A stretch of DNA of 64,000 bases from Halostagnicola sp. A56 (GTDB lineage: Archaea > Halobacteriota > Halobacteria > Halobacteriales > Natrialbaceae): contig NZ_JMIP02000023.1 of the NCBI RefSeq assembly GCF_000691505.1, positions 71,098 through 135,097 on the forward strand, written 5' to 3'. Shown piece by piece: positions 44,283 through 54,467 of the stretch (within the stretch, counting starts at the first letter, position 1; each line of letters opens with the position of its first letter). The notes under the pieces are model-generated. The model had not been told where the DNA came from. It searched no databases and saw only the letters and a list, made by a program, of their open reading frames with translations. The position numbers and the translations under genes were made by a program.

Positions 44283-46097
44283 CTACCCGTTCCCGATCGC
44301 CGTCGTTCGCTCTCGAGTCACCGGTTCCGGGTCGGCGCTCCCGACCAACTCGCCGACCTCGCGGGTGGTCGGCTGTCGGGTGGCGTCTTTCTCGAGGACG
44401 AAGTCGCCGACGACGAGCAGGTCGAGTCCCATCCCGTAGAAGTCCTTGATCGCCTCGATCGGTTCCTCGACGATCGGCTCGCCGTTGTCGTTGAAGGAGG
44501 TGTTCAGGACGACGGGCACGCCGGTGCGCTCGCCGAAGGCTTTGATCAGCCGATAATACCGCTCGTGTTGGTCCTCACGGACCGTCTGGGGACGGGTGGA
44601 GTTGTCGGCGGGGTGGACGACCGCCTCGAGCTCGCTCGCTTTCGCGGGGTCGACGTCGAAGGCCTCGATCATGAACGGCGACGGGCGACCGTCGACCAGG
44701 TACTCCGAAGCGACGTCCTCGAGCATCGACGGCGCGAACGGCCGCCACCCCTCGCGGTGTTTGACGAACCGGTTGACCCGGTCGCGCGAGTCTGCCGTGC
44801 GCGGGTCCGCCAGGATGCTGCGAGAGCCGAGCGCGCGCGGGCCGAGTTCCGACCGGCCCTGGAACCAGCCCACGAGCGCGCCGTCGGCGAGGCGGTCGGC
44901 GACGTACTGCTCGACGTTCGCGGGCTCGGCGTAGGTGAGTTTCGATGTTTCGAGGATCTCCTCTATAGTCTCCGTCTTGTAGGACGAGCCGAAGTACACC
45001 GTCGACAGGTCGTCGACGGTCTCGGGCGGCCGTCCGACCCAGCCCGCACCCAGCGCCAGCCCCGCGTCGTTGGCGACCGGCTGGACGAAGAGGTCGTCGA
45101 CGCAGGCGGCCTCCCGAACGCGCTTGTTGAGCTTGCAGTTGAGTACGACGCCACCGGCGAGCGCGACGTTGTGCGAACCGACGGTGTCGGTGTGGGCTTC
45201 GACGATGTCGAGGACGATCTCCTCGAGCAGTTTCTGGGCCGTGTGGGCGAAGTCTTTCTCCCACTGGTCGAACTCGTCGGTGTCTTCCTTTGGCGGGCGG
45301 TCGAAGACCTCCGTGAGCAACTCGAGGCCGTGGCCGGTTCCCCAGCGCTTGGTGAGTTCGGTGACGTCGTAGGACGCACCCACGTCGATCAGGTTCCGCA
45401 GGTGTCGTTCGATCTCCGGGTTTTCCGTTCCGTAGGGGGCAAGCCCCATGACCTTCCCTTCGCCGTTGAACATCCGGTAGCCGAGGTACTCGGTGACGAT
45501 CGCAAAGAACAGCCCGAGGCTGTTGGGGTGTTCGTAGGTTCTGACGCGCTCGAGGCCGTTTCGATCGCCCCGCCAGACGACGGTCGAGTCGTACTCACCT
45601 TTCGCGTCGATCGTGAGGACGAGTGCGTCGTCGAATCCGGAGGGGTGAAACGCGCTGGCGGCGTGACAGCGGTGGTGCGCGAGCCGCTCGATCGGCGGCA
45701 CCGAGGAGCCGATCAACTCGAGGCGGGACTCGACCTGTCGCGTCGGAAAGAACTGGCTCTGGACTTCCGTCACGAGCGTTTGCTCGAGCGCGGAGAGCTT
45801 GCGCGGGAGGGTCGGCGCGCGGACGGCGTCGGTGAGGTAGTGCGAACGGATACGCGAGCGGAGGCTGGGGTCGTAGGGGAGGCGGATCTCGTCTATGTCG
45901 CCGAGCTCTATGTCTCGATAGTCGAGACAGGCGTTGATCGCGTTCGTCGGGAACGTGTTGGGGGCGTGTTTCTCGCGGGTGAGTCGCTCCTCCTCGATCC
46001 CGAAGACGGGCGTTCCGTCGTCGAAGAGGACGGCACTGGGGTCGTGCTGTCCATACAGACCAATTGCAGGTTTGAACGCTAGCGTGTAGCCGTTCAT
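44283..46097 (-). CDS. NodU/CmcH-type O-carbamoyltransferase
   Basis: 604 residues from MNGYTLAFKPAIGLYGQHDP (ATG at 46097; an earlier frame start is less conserved). N-terminal Kae1-like part with AVLFDDGTPVFGIEEERLTR, HHRCHAASAFHPSGFDDALV and GLFFAIVTEYLGYRMFNGEG; the C-terminal YrdC-like lobe has GWFQGRSELGPRALGSRSIL and VVLNTSFNDNGEPIVEEP. These enzymes transfer a carbamoyl group from carbamoyl phosphate to hydroxyls of sugars or secondary metabolites. No biosynthetic partner adjacent, so the acceptor (perhaps a glycan) is unknown. Confidence 0.85.
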   Translation of the reverse strand: MNGYTLAFKPAIGLYGQHDPSAVLFDDGTPVFGIEEERLTREKHAPNTFPTNAINACLDYRDIELGDIDEIRLPYDPSLRSRIRSHYLTDAVRAPTLPRKLSALEQTLVTEVQSQFFPTRQVESRLELIGSSVPPIERLAHHRCHAASAFHPSGFDDALVLTIDAKGEYDSTVVWRGDRNGLERVRTYEHPNSLGLFFAIVTEYLGYRMFNGEGKVMGLAPYGTENPEIERHLRNLIDVGASYDVTELTKRWGTGHGLELLTEVFDRPPKEDTDEFDQWEKDFAHTAQKLLEEIVLDIVEAHTDTVGSHNVALAGGVVLNCKLNKRVREAACVDDLFVQPVANDAGLALGAGWVGRPPETVDDLSTVYFGSSYKTETIEEILETSKLTYAEPANVEQYVADRLADGALVGWFQGRSELGPRALGSRSILADPRTADSRDRVNRFVKHREGWRPFAPSMLEDVASEYLVDGRPSPFMIEAFDVDPAKASELEAVVHPADNSTRPQTVREDQHERYYRLIKAFGERTGVPVVLNTSFNDNGEPIVEEPIEAIKDFYGMGLDLLVVGDFVLEKDATRQPTTREVGELVGSADPEPVTRERTTAIGNG

Positions 46098-46588
46098 GAT
46101 CTCACGGAATCTATCTAGCACCGATAATATGGACGTGTTAAACGATCGGTGAGACTTCCTCGGGGTCGAAATCGACCGAACCGATCAGCTGGGATCGCCG
46201 CCCGGGTCGAAACGGGACGGTTTGGGGGAGACCTAATCGCCCGCGAGCCGACAGCCGTCGGAGACGCCGTGATCAGGACTGGAGACGGTGCCCAGATTGG
46301 TTTCCATCGGCGATTCCGATTGGAAACAGAGGTTCGTTCGCGAGGTGAAATCGTCTTATCGGCCGCATAGTGAACCACCCAGGGAAGAAACCGTCGAACG
46401 AATGTACGAAACGATGTCGTCACCGATCGCGCTCGAGTCTCCCGCGGGGCGGTCCGCCGGTTCCTCGAGTCCGGACACGGCCTGCAGAGACGGACCGACG
46501 AGCGCCGAATCGGCGCGTGCGATCTCGCCGCAAGGGACGGTGGGCGCACCGAACGTTCTGGCGATCGCGAATCGATAGGGGGCAACGG
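46098..46588. other. Intergenic region with an inverted repeat
   Basis: 490 bp between divergent genes. At 46300-46327 GTTTCCATCGG and CCGATTGGAAAC form an inverted repeat with a one-base difference, resembling operator or origin-box halves. An open frame 46288-46578 is present, but I do not trust it. Otherwise nothing seen. Confidence 0.35.
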
Positions 46589-47644
46589 ATGTCTTCTAGC
46601 GGTCGCCAGTCGAACTCGCGGACTCGCTCGATGCAAAGTGGCGTACAGATACTGCTGGTCGTCGCCGGCATCGCCCTGTTAGTCGCGGGTGTCGCGCTCA
46701 CGGCCAGCGGCGTCTCGATCGACGACGCGGTCGAGACCGCCGCCGACCGGCTCGGCGACTCCCAGCCGACCGACGAGGGAACTGACGGCGGCAACGGGGG
46801 TGACGACGGCGGCGCGGTCGAACCGCAACCGGAAGACGGCTCCGAGAGCGACGCCGACGACGGCGGGGGTGACGACGGAAATGGGGACGGAAACGACGCC
46901 GCTGACGGCTCCGACGCGGGCGACGACTCCGACGGACAGGATCAGTCCGACGGGGACTCGAGCGGCGATACCGACTCGAGCGGAGACGACGGTTCGAGCG
47001 GCGATGACTCCGACGGACAGGATCAGTCCGACGACGACTCGAGCGGTGACGACGGTGGCGAGTCGGACGAATCGTACACGCTCACCACGGCCGTCGAGTC
47101 CGAGGACGGCGACGATTTGACCGACGCCACGGTCACGGTCGAGGCTGCCTCTGGCGGAAGCGGGGAAACGACGACCGGCGACGACGGATCGGCGGTCTTC
47201 GCCGTCGATGACGGCGGCGAGTACACGGTGACGGCGAACGCGGACGGCTACGAGGAGGCCGAAACCGATGTCGAGATCGACGGCGGCGACGAGGAAGTCA
47301 CCCTCGAGCTGTCGTCGACCGGTGATGACGGTGATCAGAACGACGGCGGCAACCAGAGCGACGACTCGAGCGGTGGGCCCTACACGCTGACGACTGTCGT
47401 CGAGGACGAGAACGGCCAGGCGCTCGAGAACGCCGAAGTCGAAGTTGGAGACGCCGACGGCGGGTTCTTCAGTTCCTTTGACGGCGACCAGCAGACCGTC
47501 GACGACGACGGTGAGGCCGAGTTCGAACGCGAGAACGGCGAGTACACGGTGACGGCGAACGCGGACGGCTACGAGGAGACCGAGACCGACATTGAGATCG
47601 ACGGCGGCGACGAGGAAGTCACGTTCGAACTCGAGGAGAACTGA
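46589..47644 (+). CDS. Membrane-anchored acidic protein with two carboxypeptidase-regulatory-like repeats
   Basis: 351 residues. An N-terminal helix (VQILLVVAGIALLVAGVALT) anchors it. A long Gly/Asp/Ser linker follows (repeated D-G-Q-D-Q-S-D units), then two about 90-residue beta domains starting YTLTTAVESEDGDDLTDATV and YTLTTVVEDENGQALENAEV. Both end in an almost identical EYTVTANADGYEE then ETD and EIDGGDEEVT. This is the PEGA/CarboxypepD_reg type of extracellular adhesive domain. Start ATG at 46589 with RBS-like GGGGG upstream. Probably a cell-surface protein; function unknown. Confidence 0.65.
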   Translation: MSSSGRQSNSRTRSMQSGVQILLVVAGIALLVAGVALTASGVSIDDAVETAADRLGDSQPTDEGTDGGNGGDDGGAVEPQPEDGSESDADDGGGDDGNGDGNDAADGSDAGDDSDGQDQSDGDSSGDTDSSGDDGSSGDDSDGQDQSDDDSSGDDGGESDESYTLTTAVESEDGDDLTDATVTVEAASGGSGETTTGDDGSAVFAVDDGGEYTVTANADGYEEAETDVEIDGGDEEVTLELSSTGDDGDQNDGGNQSDDSSGGPYTLTTVVEDENGQALENAEVEVGDADGGFFSSFDGDQQTVDDDGEAEFERENGEYTVTANADGYEETETDIEIDGGDEEVTFELEEN

Positions 47645-47780
47645 CCGGACCGCACTCGGTGACGCATTCGATTTCTGCTACTCGGTCGGTGACGCATCCA
47701 TCTCAGATCGGAGACGCTGTCTCCGAACCGCGAACACGGGAAGCGGGCCGCTCGTGAATCGAAGGCACTTCGAGACCGAG

Positions 47781-48620
47781 TCAGCTCACGTTCGCGGACT
47801 CGAACGCGTAGTACCCGATCCCGATCGAGATGACGATCCACACGATCAGAACGACGGGCATGAACGCCGGCTGGACGAAAAACGGCGCGTCCGCGGGAGG
47901 ACTGATGACCGGTCCGGTCGGTTCGGCGACGGTGGTAGCACCGTAAAGGAGCGCTTCGGGCGGCACCAGAACCGAGACGAACTGGTAAAGGAGAGGGGAT
48001 TCGCCGAACCCGAGGACGCCGGTGTGTACCGTGCGGACGAGACCGCCGGGCGATGCGAGGAACGTGCCGATGTTGAGGACGAAGTACAGCCCGAACCCGG
48101 CGGCCGCCGCGCGGGCTTTGCTCGCGACGGCAGCGGAGATGCCGATCGCAAGCGCGACGTAGACGACGGCATACAGGGTCAACAGCCCGAGCATGACGAG
48201 AAACGGGACGACCGGGATGAGCGGATAGAAGAGCGCGAGCAAGACGGTTACTCCGAGCGTTGCGCTCGCGAGACCGAGGCCGATCACGAGACACCGACTG
48301 AGGAATTTGCCGACGACGATATCGCGGCGCGTGTTTGGCAGTCCGAGCACGAACTTCAGGCTCCCCGTCTCGCGTTCGCCCGCGATAGCGAGGTAGGCCG
48401 CGACGAACGCGACGATCGGGACCAGGAACGAACCGAGTATGACGAGACCGTTCAGGACGCCCACGACGCCCGCTCGAGGGGTCTCGAAATACGGGATCTG
48501 GCTGGTCTGGAAGTACACGAACAGGCCGGAGAAGCCGGTCAAGATAGAAACGACGAGCCACATCACCTTCGACCGGCGGACGTCGAGGAAGTCCTTCCGG
48601 GCGACTTCGACGACGCTCAT
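47781..48620 (-). CDS. ABC-2 type transporter permease
   Basis: 279 residues, six membrane helices: DFLDVRRSKVMWLVVSILTG, the family ERETGSLKFVLGLPNTRRDI loop after helix 2, then further helices to WIVISIGIGYYAFESANVS. It is a NosY/ABC-2 exporter subunit. Its start overlaps the stop of the upstream ATPase gene by four bases (48617-48620), so the two form one transporter. Cargo unknown; drug, lipid or copper-related export are all possible for this class. Confidence 0.85.
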   Translation of the reverse strand: MSVVEVARKDFLDVRRSKVMWLVVSILTGFSGLFVYFQTSQIPYFETPRAGVVGVLNGLVILGSFLVPIVAFVAAYLAIAGERETGSLKFVLGLPNTRRDIVVGKFLSRCLVIGLGLASATLGVTVLLALFYPLIPVVPFLVMLGLLTLYAVVYVALAIGISAAVASKARAAAAGFGLYFVLNIGTFLASPGGLVRTVHTGVLGFGESPLLYQFVSVLVPPEALLYGATTVAEPTGPVISPPADAPFFVQPAFMPVVLIVWIVISIGIGYYAFESANVS

Positions 48621-49567
48621 GCCGTCACCTCGGCCGCGGGAGTGGTCTCCTCGTCGGGGGCGTCGCCCTCGCCCGTGTACCTGTTGAAAAGCTCCTCCAG
48701 GGACGGCTCCTCGGAAACGATATCAGTTATCGTCGCCCGGTCGTCGATGTACCTGACGACCCGCGGTTTGACGGTCGTCGCCCGACAGTCGACGCGGATC
48801 TCGGAGCCGTCGATCCGAACGTTCGTGACGCCGTCTAGATCCTCGAGGCCGAACTCGTCCGGCACCGATCGAACCACCAGGGTGATCCGCGACGAACTCG
48901 TGATCTCGTTGCGCAGCGCCTCGATTTCGTCGACGGCGACCAGCCGCCCGTCGTTCATGATTCCGACGCGATCACAGACCGCCTCGACCTCCGGCAACAC
49001 GTGACTCGAGAAGAACACCGTCGTGCCGGTAGCGGCTTCCTCTCGGATGATCGCGCGCATCTCTTGCATCCCCGTCGGATCGAGGCCCGACGACGGTTCG
49101 TCCAGAACGAGGAGGTCCGGATCGCCGACTAGGGCCATGCCGAACGCGAGGCGTTGGCACATCCCCTTCGAGAATCCGCCGACGCGGCGATCGGCGACAT
49201 CGCCGATGCCGACTCGCTCGAGAACCGCGTCGGGGTCGTCGTCCGCGCGTTTCGTTCGGGCGACCCAGTCGACGTGCTCGCGGGCACTCAGCCGGTCGTA
49301 CAGACTGTACCCTTCCGGAAGGACGCCGATTCGGGCGCGAGCCTGTGCGAACTCGCTTCCCTGGACGTCCTGTCCGAGGACGGTCACGCTGCCAGCGGTC
49401 GGGGCGGCGAACCCGAGGAGGACGTTGATCGTCGTCGATTTCCCGGCGCCGTTCGGCCCGAGGAACCCGAAAATCTCGCCCGACTCGATCCGGAGGTCGA
49501 GGTCGTCGACTGCAAGGACGTCACCGGGGAACTCCTTGTTGAGGCCGTCGATGTCGATAGGGACCAT
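48617..49567 (-). CDS. ABC transporter ATP-binding protein
   Basis: 316 residues. Walker A GPNGAGKSTT near 37, Q-loop near 80 (IGVLPEGYSLYDRLSAREHV), signature GGFSKGMCQRLAFGMAL (normally S-G-G; here F-S-K-G, as in several ABC-2 ATPases), Walker B LLVLDEPSSGLDP and the H-loop FFSSHVLPE. The C-terminal extension (about 215-316) is usual for ABC-2 ATPases. Operon with the permease. The start is the ATG at 49567, preceded by about 230 bp to glmS. Confidence 0.9.
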   Translation of the reverse strand: MVPIDIDGLNKEFPGDVLAVDDLDLRIESGEIFGFLGPNGAGKSTTINVLLGFAAPTAGSVTVLGQDVQGSEFAQARARIGVLPEGYSLYDRLSAREHVDWVARTKRADDDPDAVLERVGIGDVADRRVGGFSKGMCQRLAFGMALVGDPDLLVLDEPSSGLDPTGMQEMRAIIREEAATGTTVFFSSHVLPEVEAVCDRVGIMNDGRLVAVDEIEALRNEITSSSRITLVVRSVPDEFGLEDLDGVTNVRIDGSEIRVDCRATTVKPRVVRYIDDRATITDIVSEEPSLEELFNRYTGEGDAPDEETTPAAEVTA

Positions 49568-49800
49568 ACCGATACGCGTTTTGTATCCAACAAATTTGTT
49601 ACGGAACGCTATCAGGAACTCGATCGCGACCCCCTGGCCGACGGAGAACCGGCGGTGGCGTTTCGACGTGATCTCGCCGAAATCTCACCGCCACGTAAGC
49701 TCGCAGACTCGAGGCCTTCGATCCGACGAGTAGGTGTCTGTATCGACGACGAAGCATCCGCAGACGACTGTGCTCACCCGAGTCGATCTGCAAAAAGCGG

Positions 49801-51609
49801 TTACTCGACCGTGACGCTCTTGGCGAGGTTGCGCGGCTTGTCGATCGGTCGTTCGAGTAACTTCGCGGCGTGATAGGAGACGAGTTGTAACTGGACGTTC
49901 GCGAGCAGGCCCGCCCAGACGGGGTGTGTGTCGGGGACCGAGAGGTTGGTGTCTGCCGCGTCGGCCAGGGAGTGATCGTCGGGGCCGACCGCGATGATCG
50001 GCGCGCCGCGCGAGCGGGCTTCGATCGCGTTCGTCTTCGTCTTCTCGTCGCCCCTGCCGGAGTAGACGGCGAAGATCGGCGTCTCGTCGGTGACGAGCGC
50101 GAGCGGCCCGTGTTTGAGCTGGCCCGACGCGAAGCCTTCGGCGTGTTCGTAGGTAATCTCCTTGAACTTCAGCGCGCCCTCGAGTGCGACCGAGTGGCCG
50201 AGGCCGTGGCCGATGAAGAAGTATGACTGGCTGTCGAGTCGTTCCCGGGCGACGGCTTCGGCCTGGCTCGATTCGAGCACTTCCTCGACGTGCTCGGGGA
50301 GATCCTGTAGCGACTCGAGGAGGGTCGCTTTGTCGGCCGCCGGCTCTCCGCCGGGGACGTCGCTCGCGATCTGCTGGGTGAGCAACGCGAGCGTGACCGC
50401 CTGCGAGGAGTACGTCTTCGTCGCTGCGACGCCGACCTCCGGGCCGGCGCGAATGTAAACCGCGTCGTCGGCGGTTCGAGCGGCGGTCGAGCCGACGACG
50501 TTGGTCACCGCGAGCGAGCGAGCGCCTCGGCTGGTCGCTTCGCGGACGGCCTCGAGGGTGTCTGCGGTTTCCCCACTCTGGGTGACGGCGACGACGAGCG
50601 TGTTCTCGTCGACCGGCCCGGTCGTCGATTCGTACTCGCTCGCTCGGAGTACTTCAGTTCGGATGCCGGCCGACCGGAGCAACTGGCCGCCGTACATCGC
50701 GGCGTGATAAGACGTTCCACAGGCGACGAACTGGACGGCGTCGACGTCGCTGAACGTCCCCTCCGTCAGGTTCTCGAAGGAGACCTCGCCGTCGCTCGCT
50801 CTGCCCTCGATCGTGTTCGACAGGGAGGTCGGCTGGTTGTAGATCTCCTTTAGCATGTAGTGGTCGAACTCGCCTTTCCCCGCGTCCTCTGGGTCCCAGT
50901 CGACGGTGTCGCTCGAGCGCTCGACGGGCGTCCCGTCGAGGTCCGTGATCTGGTAGGAGTCCGGTTCGAGCACGACGAGGTCGCCTTCCTCCAGGTAGAT
51001 CACCTCGTCGGTGTAATCGAGGAAGGCCGGGACGTCGCTGGCGAGGAACCACTCGTCGTCGTCGAGTCCGAGCACGAGCGGCGATCCCTTTCGGGCGGCG
51101 TAGACCGCCTCCTCCCCGTCGACGATGGCGGCGATCGCGTAACTGCCCTCGAGCGTCGAAACGGTCTTTCGGACGGCCGTTTCGGTGTCGCCGGTTTCCG
51201 CTCGGTACTCGTCGATCAGGTGCGGGATGACTTCCGTGTCAGTGTCGCTTTCGAACTCGTGACCCTTCGATCGGAGGTCGGCTTTGAGTTCGTCGTAGTT
51301 GTCGATCACGCCGTTGTGAACGACGGCGACGTCACCGACCGTATCAGTGTGGGGGTGTGCGTTCTCGTCGGTCGGCGGCCCGTGGGTGCTCCAGCGGGTG
51401 TGGCCGATGCCCATGTTCCCGTTCGGGTGGGCCTCGAGTTGGGACTTGAGCTCGGATACCTCGCCCGAGCACTTGTGTACCTTGACGCCGGAGCCGTTCT
51501 GGACGGCGATGCCGGCGGAGTCGTACCCGCGGTACTCGAGGTTCTCGAGGCCGGTGAGCAGCGTTTCGGCGGCGTCTCCGTGGCCGATCCGGGCGATGAT
51601 CCCACACAT
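49801..51609 (-). CDS. glmS: Glutamine-fructose-6-phosphate aminotransferase
   Basis: 602 residues. Catalytic Cys is the second codon (MCGIIARIGHGDAAETLLTG), the class II glutaminase domain runs to about 220, and two SIS domains follow (QFVACGTSYHAAMYGGQLLR, AVTQSGETADTLEAVREATS, GHGLGHSVALEGALKFKEIT). The C-terminus RPIDKPRNLAKSVTVE is the conserved synthase tail. It makes glucosamine-6-phosphate for UDP-GlcNAc and glycan synthesis. I start it at the ATG at 51609, not the TTG before it, because processing needs Cys next to Met. Confidence 0.95.
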   Translation of the reverse strand: MCGIIARIGHGDAAETLLTGLENLEYRGYDSAGIAVQNGSGVKVHKCSGEVSELKSQLEAHPNGNMGIGHTRWSTHGPPTDENAHPHTDTVGDVAVVHNGVIDNYDELKADLRSKGHEFESDTDTEVIPHLIDEYRAETGDTETAVRKTVSTLEGSYAIAAIVDGEEAVYAARKGSPLVLGLDDDEWFLASDVPAFLDYTDEVIYLEEGDLVVLEPDSYQITDLDGTPVERSSDTVDWDPEDAGKGEFDHYMLKEIYNQPTSLSNTIEGRASDGEVSFENLTEGTFSDVDAVQFVACGTSYHAAMYGGQLLRSAGIRTEVLRASEYESTTGPVDENTLVVAVTQSGETADTLEAVREATSRGARSLAVTNVVGSTAARTADDAVYIRAGPEVGVAATKTYSSQAVTLALLTQQIASDVPGGEPAADKATLLESLQDLPEHVEEVLESSQAEAVARERLDSQSYFFIGHGLGHSVALEGALKFKEITYEHAEGFASGQLKHGPLALVTDETPIFAVYSGRGDEKTKTNAIEARSRGAPIIAVGPDDHSLADAADTNLSVPDTHPVWAGLLANVQLQLVSYHAAKLLERPIDKPRNLAKSVTVE

Positions 51610-52388
51610 CAACGAGACACCCCGTCGATCGACGACGACCCGACCGTCCCTCGGAGCGTCTCGCGGGTCGGGAGCGCCACTGACCGGCAGTCGGAGACGC
51701 CCTCACTGGTGAGAGAGGCCCGGACCGTTCGGTTCGACGACGTCGCTTCGAATAGACTGGTAGTTCGTATCATAGTTGTCTCGTACCCGTTTACGGCGTC
51801 CGCAGCGGGACGGCTCAGGTATCTACTTGCACCTCTGCTCGTTCGGGCATTACTATACCGCGGATAAGTCGCCACCTATCGTTTGTATAAGCTAGCATCC
51901 ATCCAGAATATCTCATATAAATAACAGATAGTTACTGTTTTCCCCGGAAAATAGCAACTATTGTTTGATTTCTGTGGGTGTTGGCGTCAGACGATGTTTC
52001 AACGCTCGAAAAATAGTTGCGCCCAAACGGTTGGTCTGTCCTTTTTGCTCTGGATCTCTCTCGACTGAGGTCTCATAACCATCCGTTCCGTTCGATTGCA
52101 TTCTCCGCGTTCGTTGTGTTCTCTGTTTCCGTTTGGTGGCGACTGTTGTGGTTCGAAAGGGACGGGACCGTCCTGGCTGGAGTACACCATTGTTCGCTCG
52201 GGTTGTGCCGGCGTCCACTGGTGACTCCCCAGTTGGCAAGCTGGAATGCATCGGCGTCACCGGTAGAGTCCCGTCGATCTCCGACGAGGGTTTCGGGTCG
52301 AATTTGGGTCTCAGTTCGGTCGAAGTCCCACAGGAGTCTGGTCGGAGTTCGGACAATTCTTTTTGAAGTAACTGGGGCAGTGTGGGCT
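51610..52388. other. Long intergenic region between glmS and the DUF7282 gene
   Basis: 780 bp between divergent genes. Frames on both strands here read as neither haloarchaeal protein nor family. AT-rich text at 51908-51965 (ATATCTCATATAAATAACAG) may hold a promoter, and CAATTCTTTTTGAAGTAAC at about 52356 one for the surface protein. No RNA signature recognised. Confidence 0.35.
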
Positions 52389-54467
52389 ATGCGCCAATAC
52401 AGCGCAATACTGATCGGAACCATCGTTGTGGTCAGCACGATGCTGGCCGGAACGGCGGGTGCAGCCGGCGCGGCGAACGCGTCGGCCGCGACAGCACAGG
52501 AACACGACCACGCGGCGGTTTCGTTCGACACACAGACGTCGGGCGGCTCGACCGTCGTCGTCGACGAGGTAACGATCCCCGACGGCGGCTTCGTGACGAT
52601 CCACGATAGTTCGCTGGACGACGGCGAAACACTCGGTAGCGTCGTCGGTTCGAGCGCGTATCTCGAGGCCGGCACGCACGAAGATGTCACCGTGGAACTG
52701 GAAACGCGGCTCTCGGATGACGAGACGCTGTCCGCGATGGCACATCAAGATACTGACGACGATCGCGTGTACTCGTTCGTCTCGAGCAACGGCGAAGCGG
52801 ACGGACCGTACACCGACGGTGGTGACATCGTGATGGAGAGCGCTGCAGTAACCGTTTCGGCCGACCTCGAGATGAGCGAACAGTCGACGACCGGCAACAG
52901 CGTCGTCGTCGACCGTGTCGAACTCTCGGAGGGCGGCTTCGTGACGGTCCACGACAGCACCGTCGCGGACGGCGCGGTCTTCGACAGCATCCGCGGAACG
53001 AGCGATTACCTCGAGGCCGGCGTTCACGAGAACGTCCGCGTTCACCTCAACGAGTCGCTTACCGGCGATGAGACGGTGTACCCGATGGCACATCGAGACT
53101 CCAACGACAACGAAATGTACGACTTCCCCGCCAGTGAGGGCGCTGACGACGGACCGTACGCGAACGGAAACGGTGACCCGGTGATGGCCCCGACCGACGT
53201 GATGGTGAGCCACGAGGCCACCGTTTCGTTCGCGGCCCAATCTTCGGGTGGTAACTCCGTCGTCGTCGACGAAGTTTTCGTCCCGGAGGGCGGTTTCGTG
53301 ACGATGCACGACAGTACGATCGAAGACGGCGCGGTCTTCGAGAGCGTCCGCGGGACGAGCGAGTATCTCGAGGCAGGACTCCATCGCGATGTTGTGGTCC
53401 ACCTCGAAGATGAACTCGCGGACGACGACACGCTATTCGGAATGGCACATCAGGATACGAACGACAACGCTACGTACGACTTCCCCACCAGCGAGGGCGC
53501 GGAGGACGGACCGTACACCACCGACGGCGACATCGTGATGGACGGCGGTGACGTGGCGGTCTCGGCCGCCGTCTCCGCCTCGGCGCAGGTTTCGGACGGG
53601 ACGACGGTAACCGTTGACAGAGTCGATCTCTCCGAGGGTGGGTTCGTGACGGCTCACGATGCGAGCCTCTTCGGTGGCGACGTCTTCGGCAGCGTTGCCG
53701 GGACGAGCGAGTACCTCGAGGCTGGCACGCACGAGAACGTCGAAATCACGCTCGACGAGCGGCTGACAGCGAGTCAGACGCTCGTTCCGATGGCACATCG
53801 CGATTCCAACGGAAACGAGATGTACGACTTCCCAGCCAGCGAGGGCGCTGACGATGGCCCGTACACCGCGAACGGTGAGGCTGTCGTCGACACGGCCAAG
53901 CTAACCGTTCCGGCGACCGTCGACGCGACCGACCAACGAAGCGACGGCGAGGTGGTCACCGTCGACTCCGTGACGCTCCACGATGGTGGATTCGTCACGG
54001 TTCACGACAGCACGCTCGCGGATGGCGCAGTCCTCGACAGCGTCCGTGGCACGAGCGAATACCTCGAGGTCGGCACGCACGAGAACGTCGAAATCACGCT
54101 CGAGGAGTCGTTGTCAACTGATGATGATGTCTTCGCCATGGCCCATCGGGATACCGACGACGACGAATCGTACGACTTCCTCGAGAGCGAGGGAACAACG
54201 GACGGCCCCTACGTGGCTGCGAACGGACCGATCATGGCGATGGCCAACGTTACGGTCGACAGTGACGAGATGGATGGAACGCACGATGAGATGGACGGGA
54301 TGGACAACGAGACGGACGACGAAATGGGTGGGATGGAAAACGAGTCGATGACCGATGAATCTGAAAACACGGAGATGGACGGTGACGATAGCGTTCCTGG
54401 CTTCGGAATCGCTGTGGCACTCGCCGCCCTGCTCGGTGCAGTAGCGATTGCCCGACGTAACGACTGA
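52389..54467 (+). CDS. Secreted surface protein with five DUF7282 repeats and PGF-CTERM anchor
   Basis: 692 residues. Signal peptide AILIGTIVVVSTMLAGTAGA. Five tandem domains of about 117 residues, each with G-G-F-V-T-x-H-D-x-S near residues 64, 181, 301, 417 and 533, followed by S-x-Y-L-E-A/V-G-x-H and M-A-H-x-D-(T/S)-N/D and a Y-D/S-F motif. An Asp/Glu/Met-rich spacer follows, then SVPGFGIAVALAALLGAVAI and ARRND, a PGF-CTERM sorting signal cleaved by archaeosortase A with lipid attachment. DUF7282 is a haloarchaeal beta domain of unknown function. Start ATG at 52389. Confidence 0.85.
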   Translation: MRQYSAILIGTIVVVSTMLAGTAGAAGAANASAATAQEHDHAAVSFDTQTSGGSTVVVDEVTIPDGGFVTIHDSSLDDGETLGSVVGSSAYLEAGTHEDVTVELETRLSDDETLSAMAHQDTDDDRVYSFVSSNGEADGPYTDGGDIVMESAAVTVSADLEMSEQSTTGNSVVVDRVELSEGGFVTVHDSTVADGAVFDSIRGTSDYLEAGVHENVRVHLNESLTGDETVYPMAHRDSNDNEMYDFPASEGADDGPYANGNGDPVMAPTDVMVSHEATVSFAAQSSGGNSVVVDEVFVPEGGFVTMHDSTIEDGAVFESVRGTSEYLEAGLHRDVVVHLEDELADDDTLFGMAHQDTNDNATYDFPTSEGAEDGPYTTDGDIVMDGGDVAVSAAVSASAQVSDGTTVTVDRVDLSEGGFVTAHDASLFGGDVFGSVAGTSEYLEAGTHENVEITLDERLTASQTLVPMAHRDSNGNEMYDFPASEGADDGPYTANGEAVVDTAKLTVPATVDATDQRSDGEVVTVDSVTLHDGGFVTVHDSTLADGAVLDSVRGTSEYLEVGTHENVEITLEESLSTDDDVFAMAHRDTDDDESYDFLESEGTTDGPYVAANGPIMAMANVTVDSDEMDGTHDEMDGMDNETDDEMGGMENESMTDESENTEMDGDDSVPGFGIAVALAALLGAVAIARRND

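Noticed and set aside
46288-46578. Plus-strand frame before the surface protein
   Set aside because: No start-site support, no family, and it covers an inverted repeat that looks regulatory.
51958-52356. 132-codon minus-strand frame upstream of the DUF7282 gene
   Set aside because: Composition is basic and Thr/Arg-rich, not acidic as expected, with no motif. It overlaps the likely promoter.
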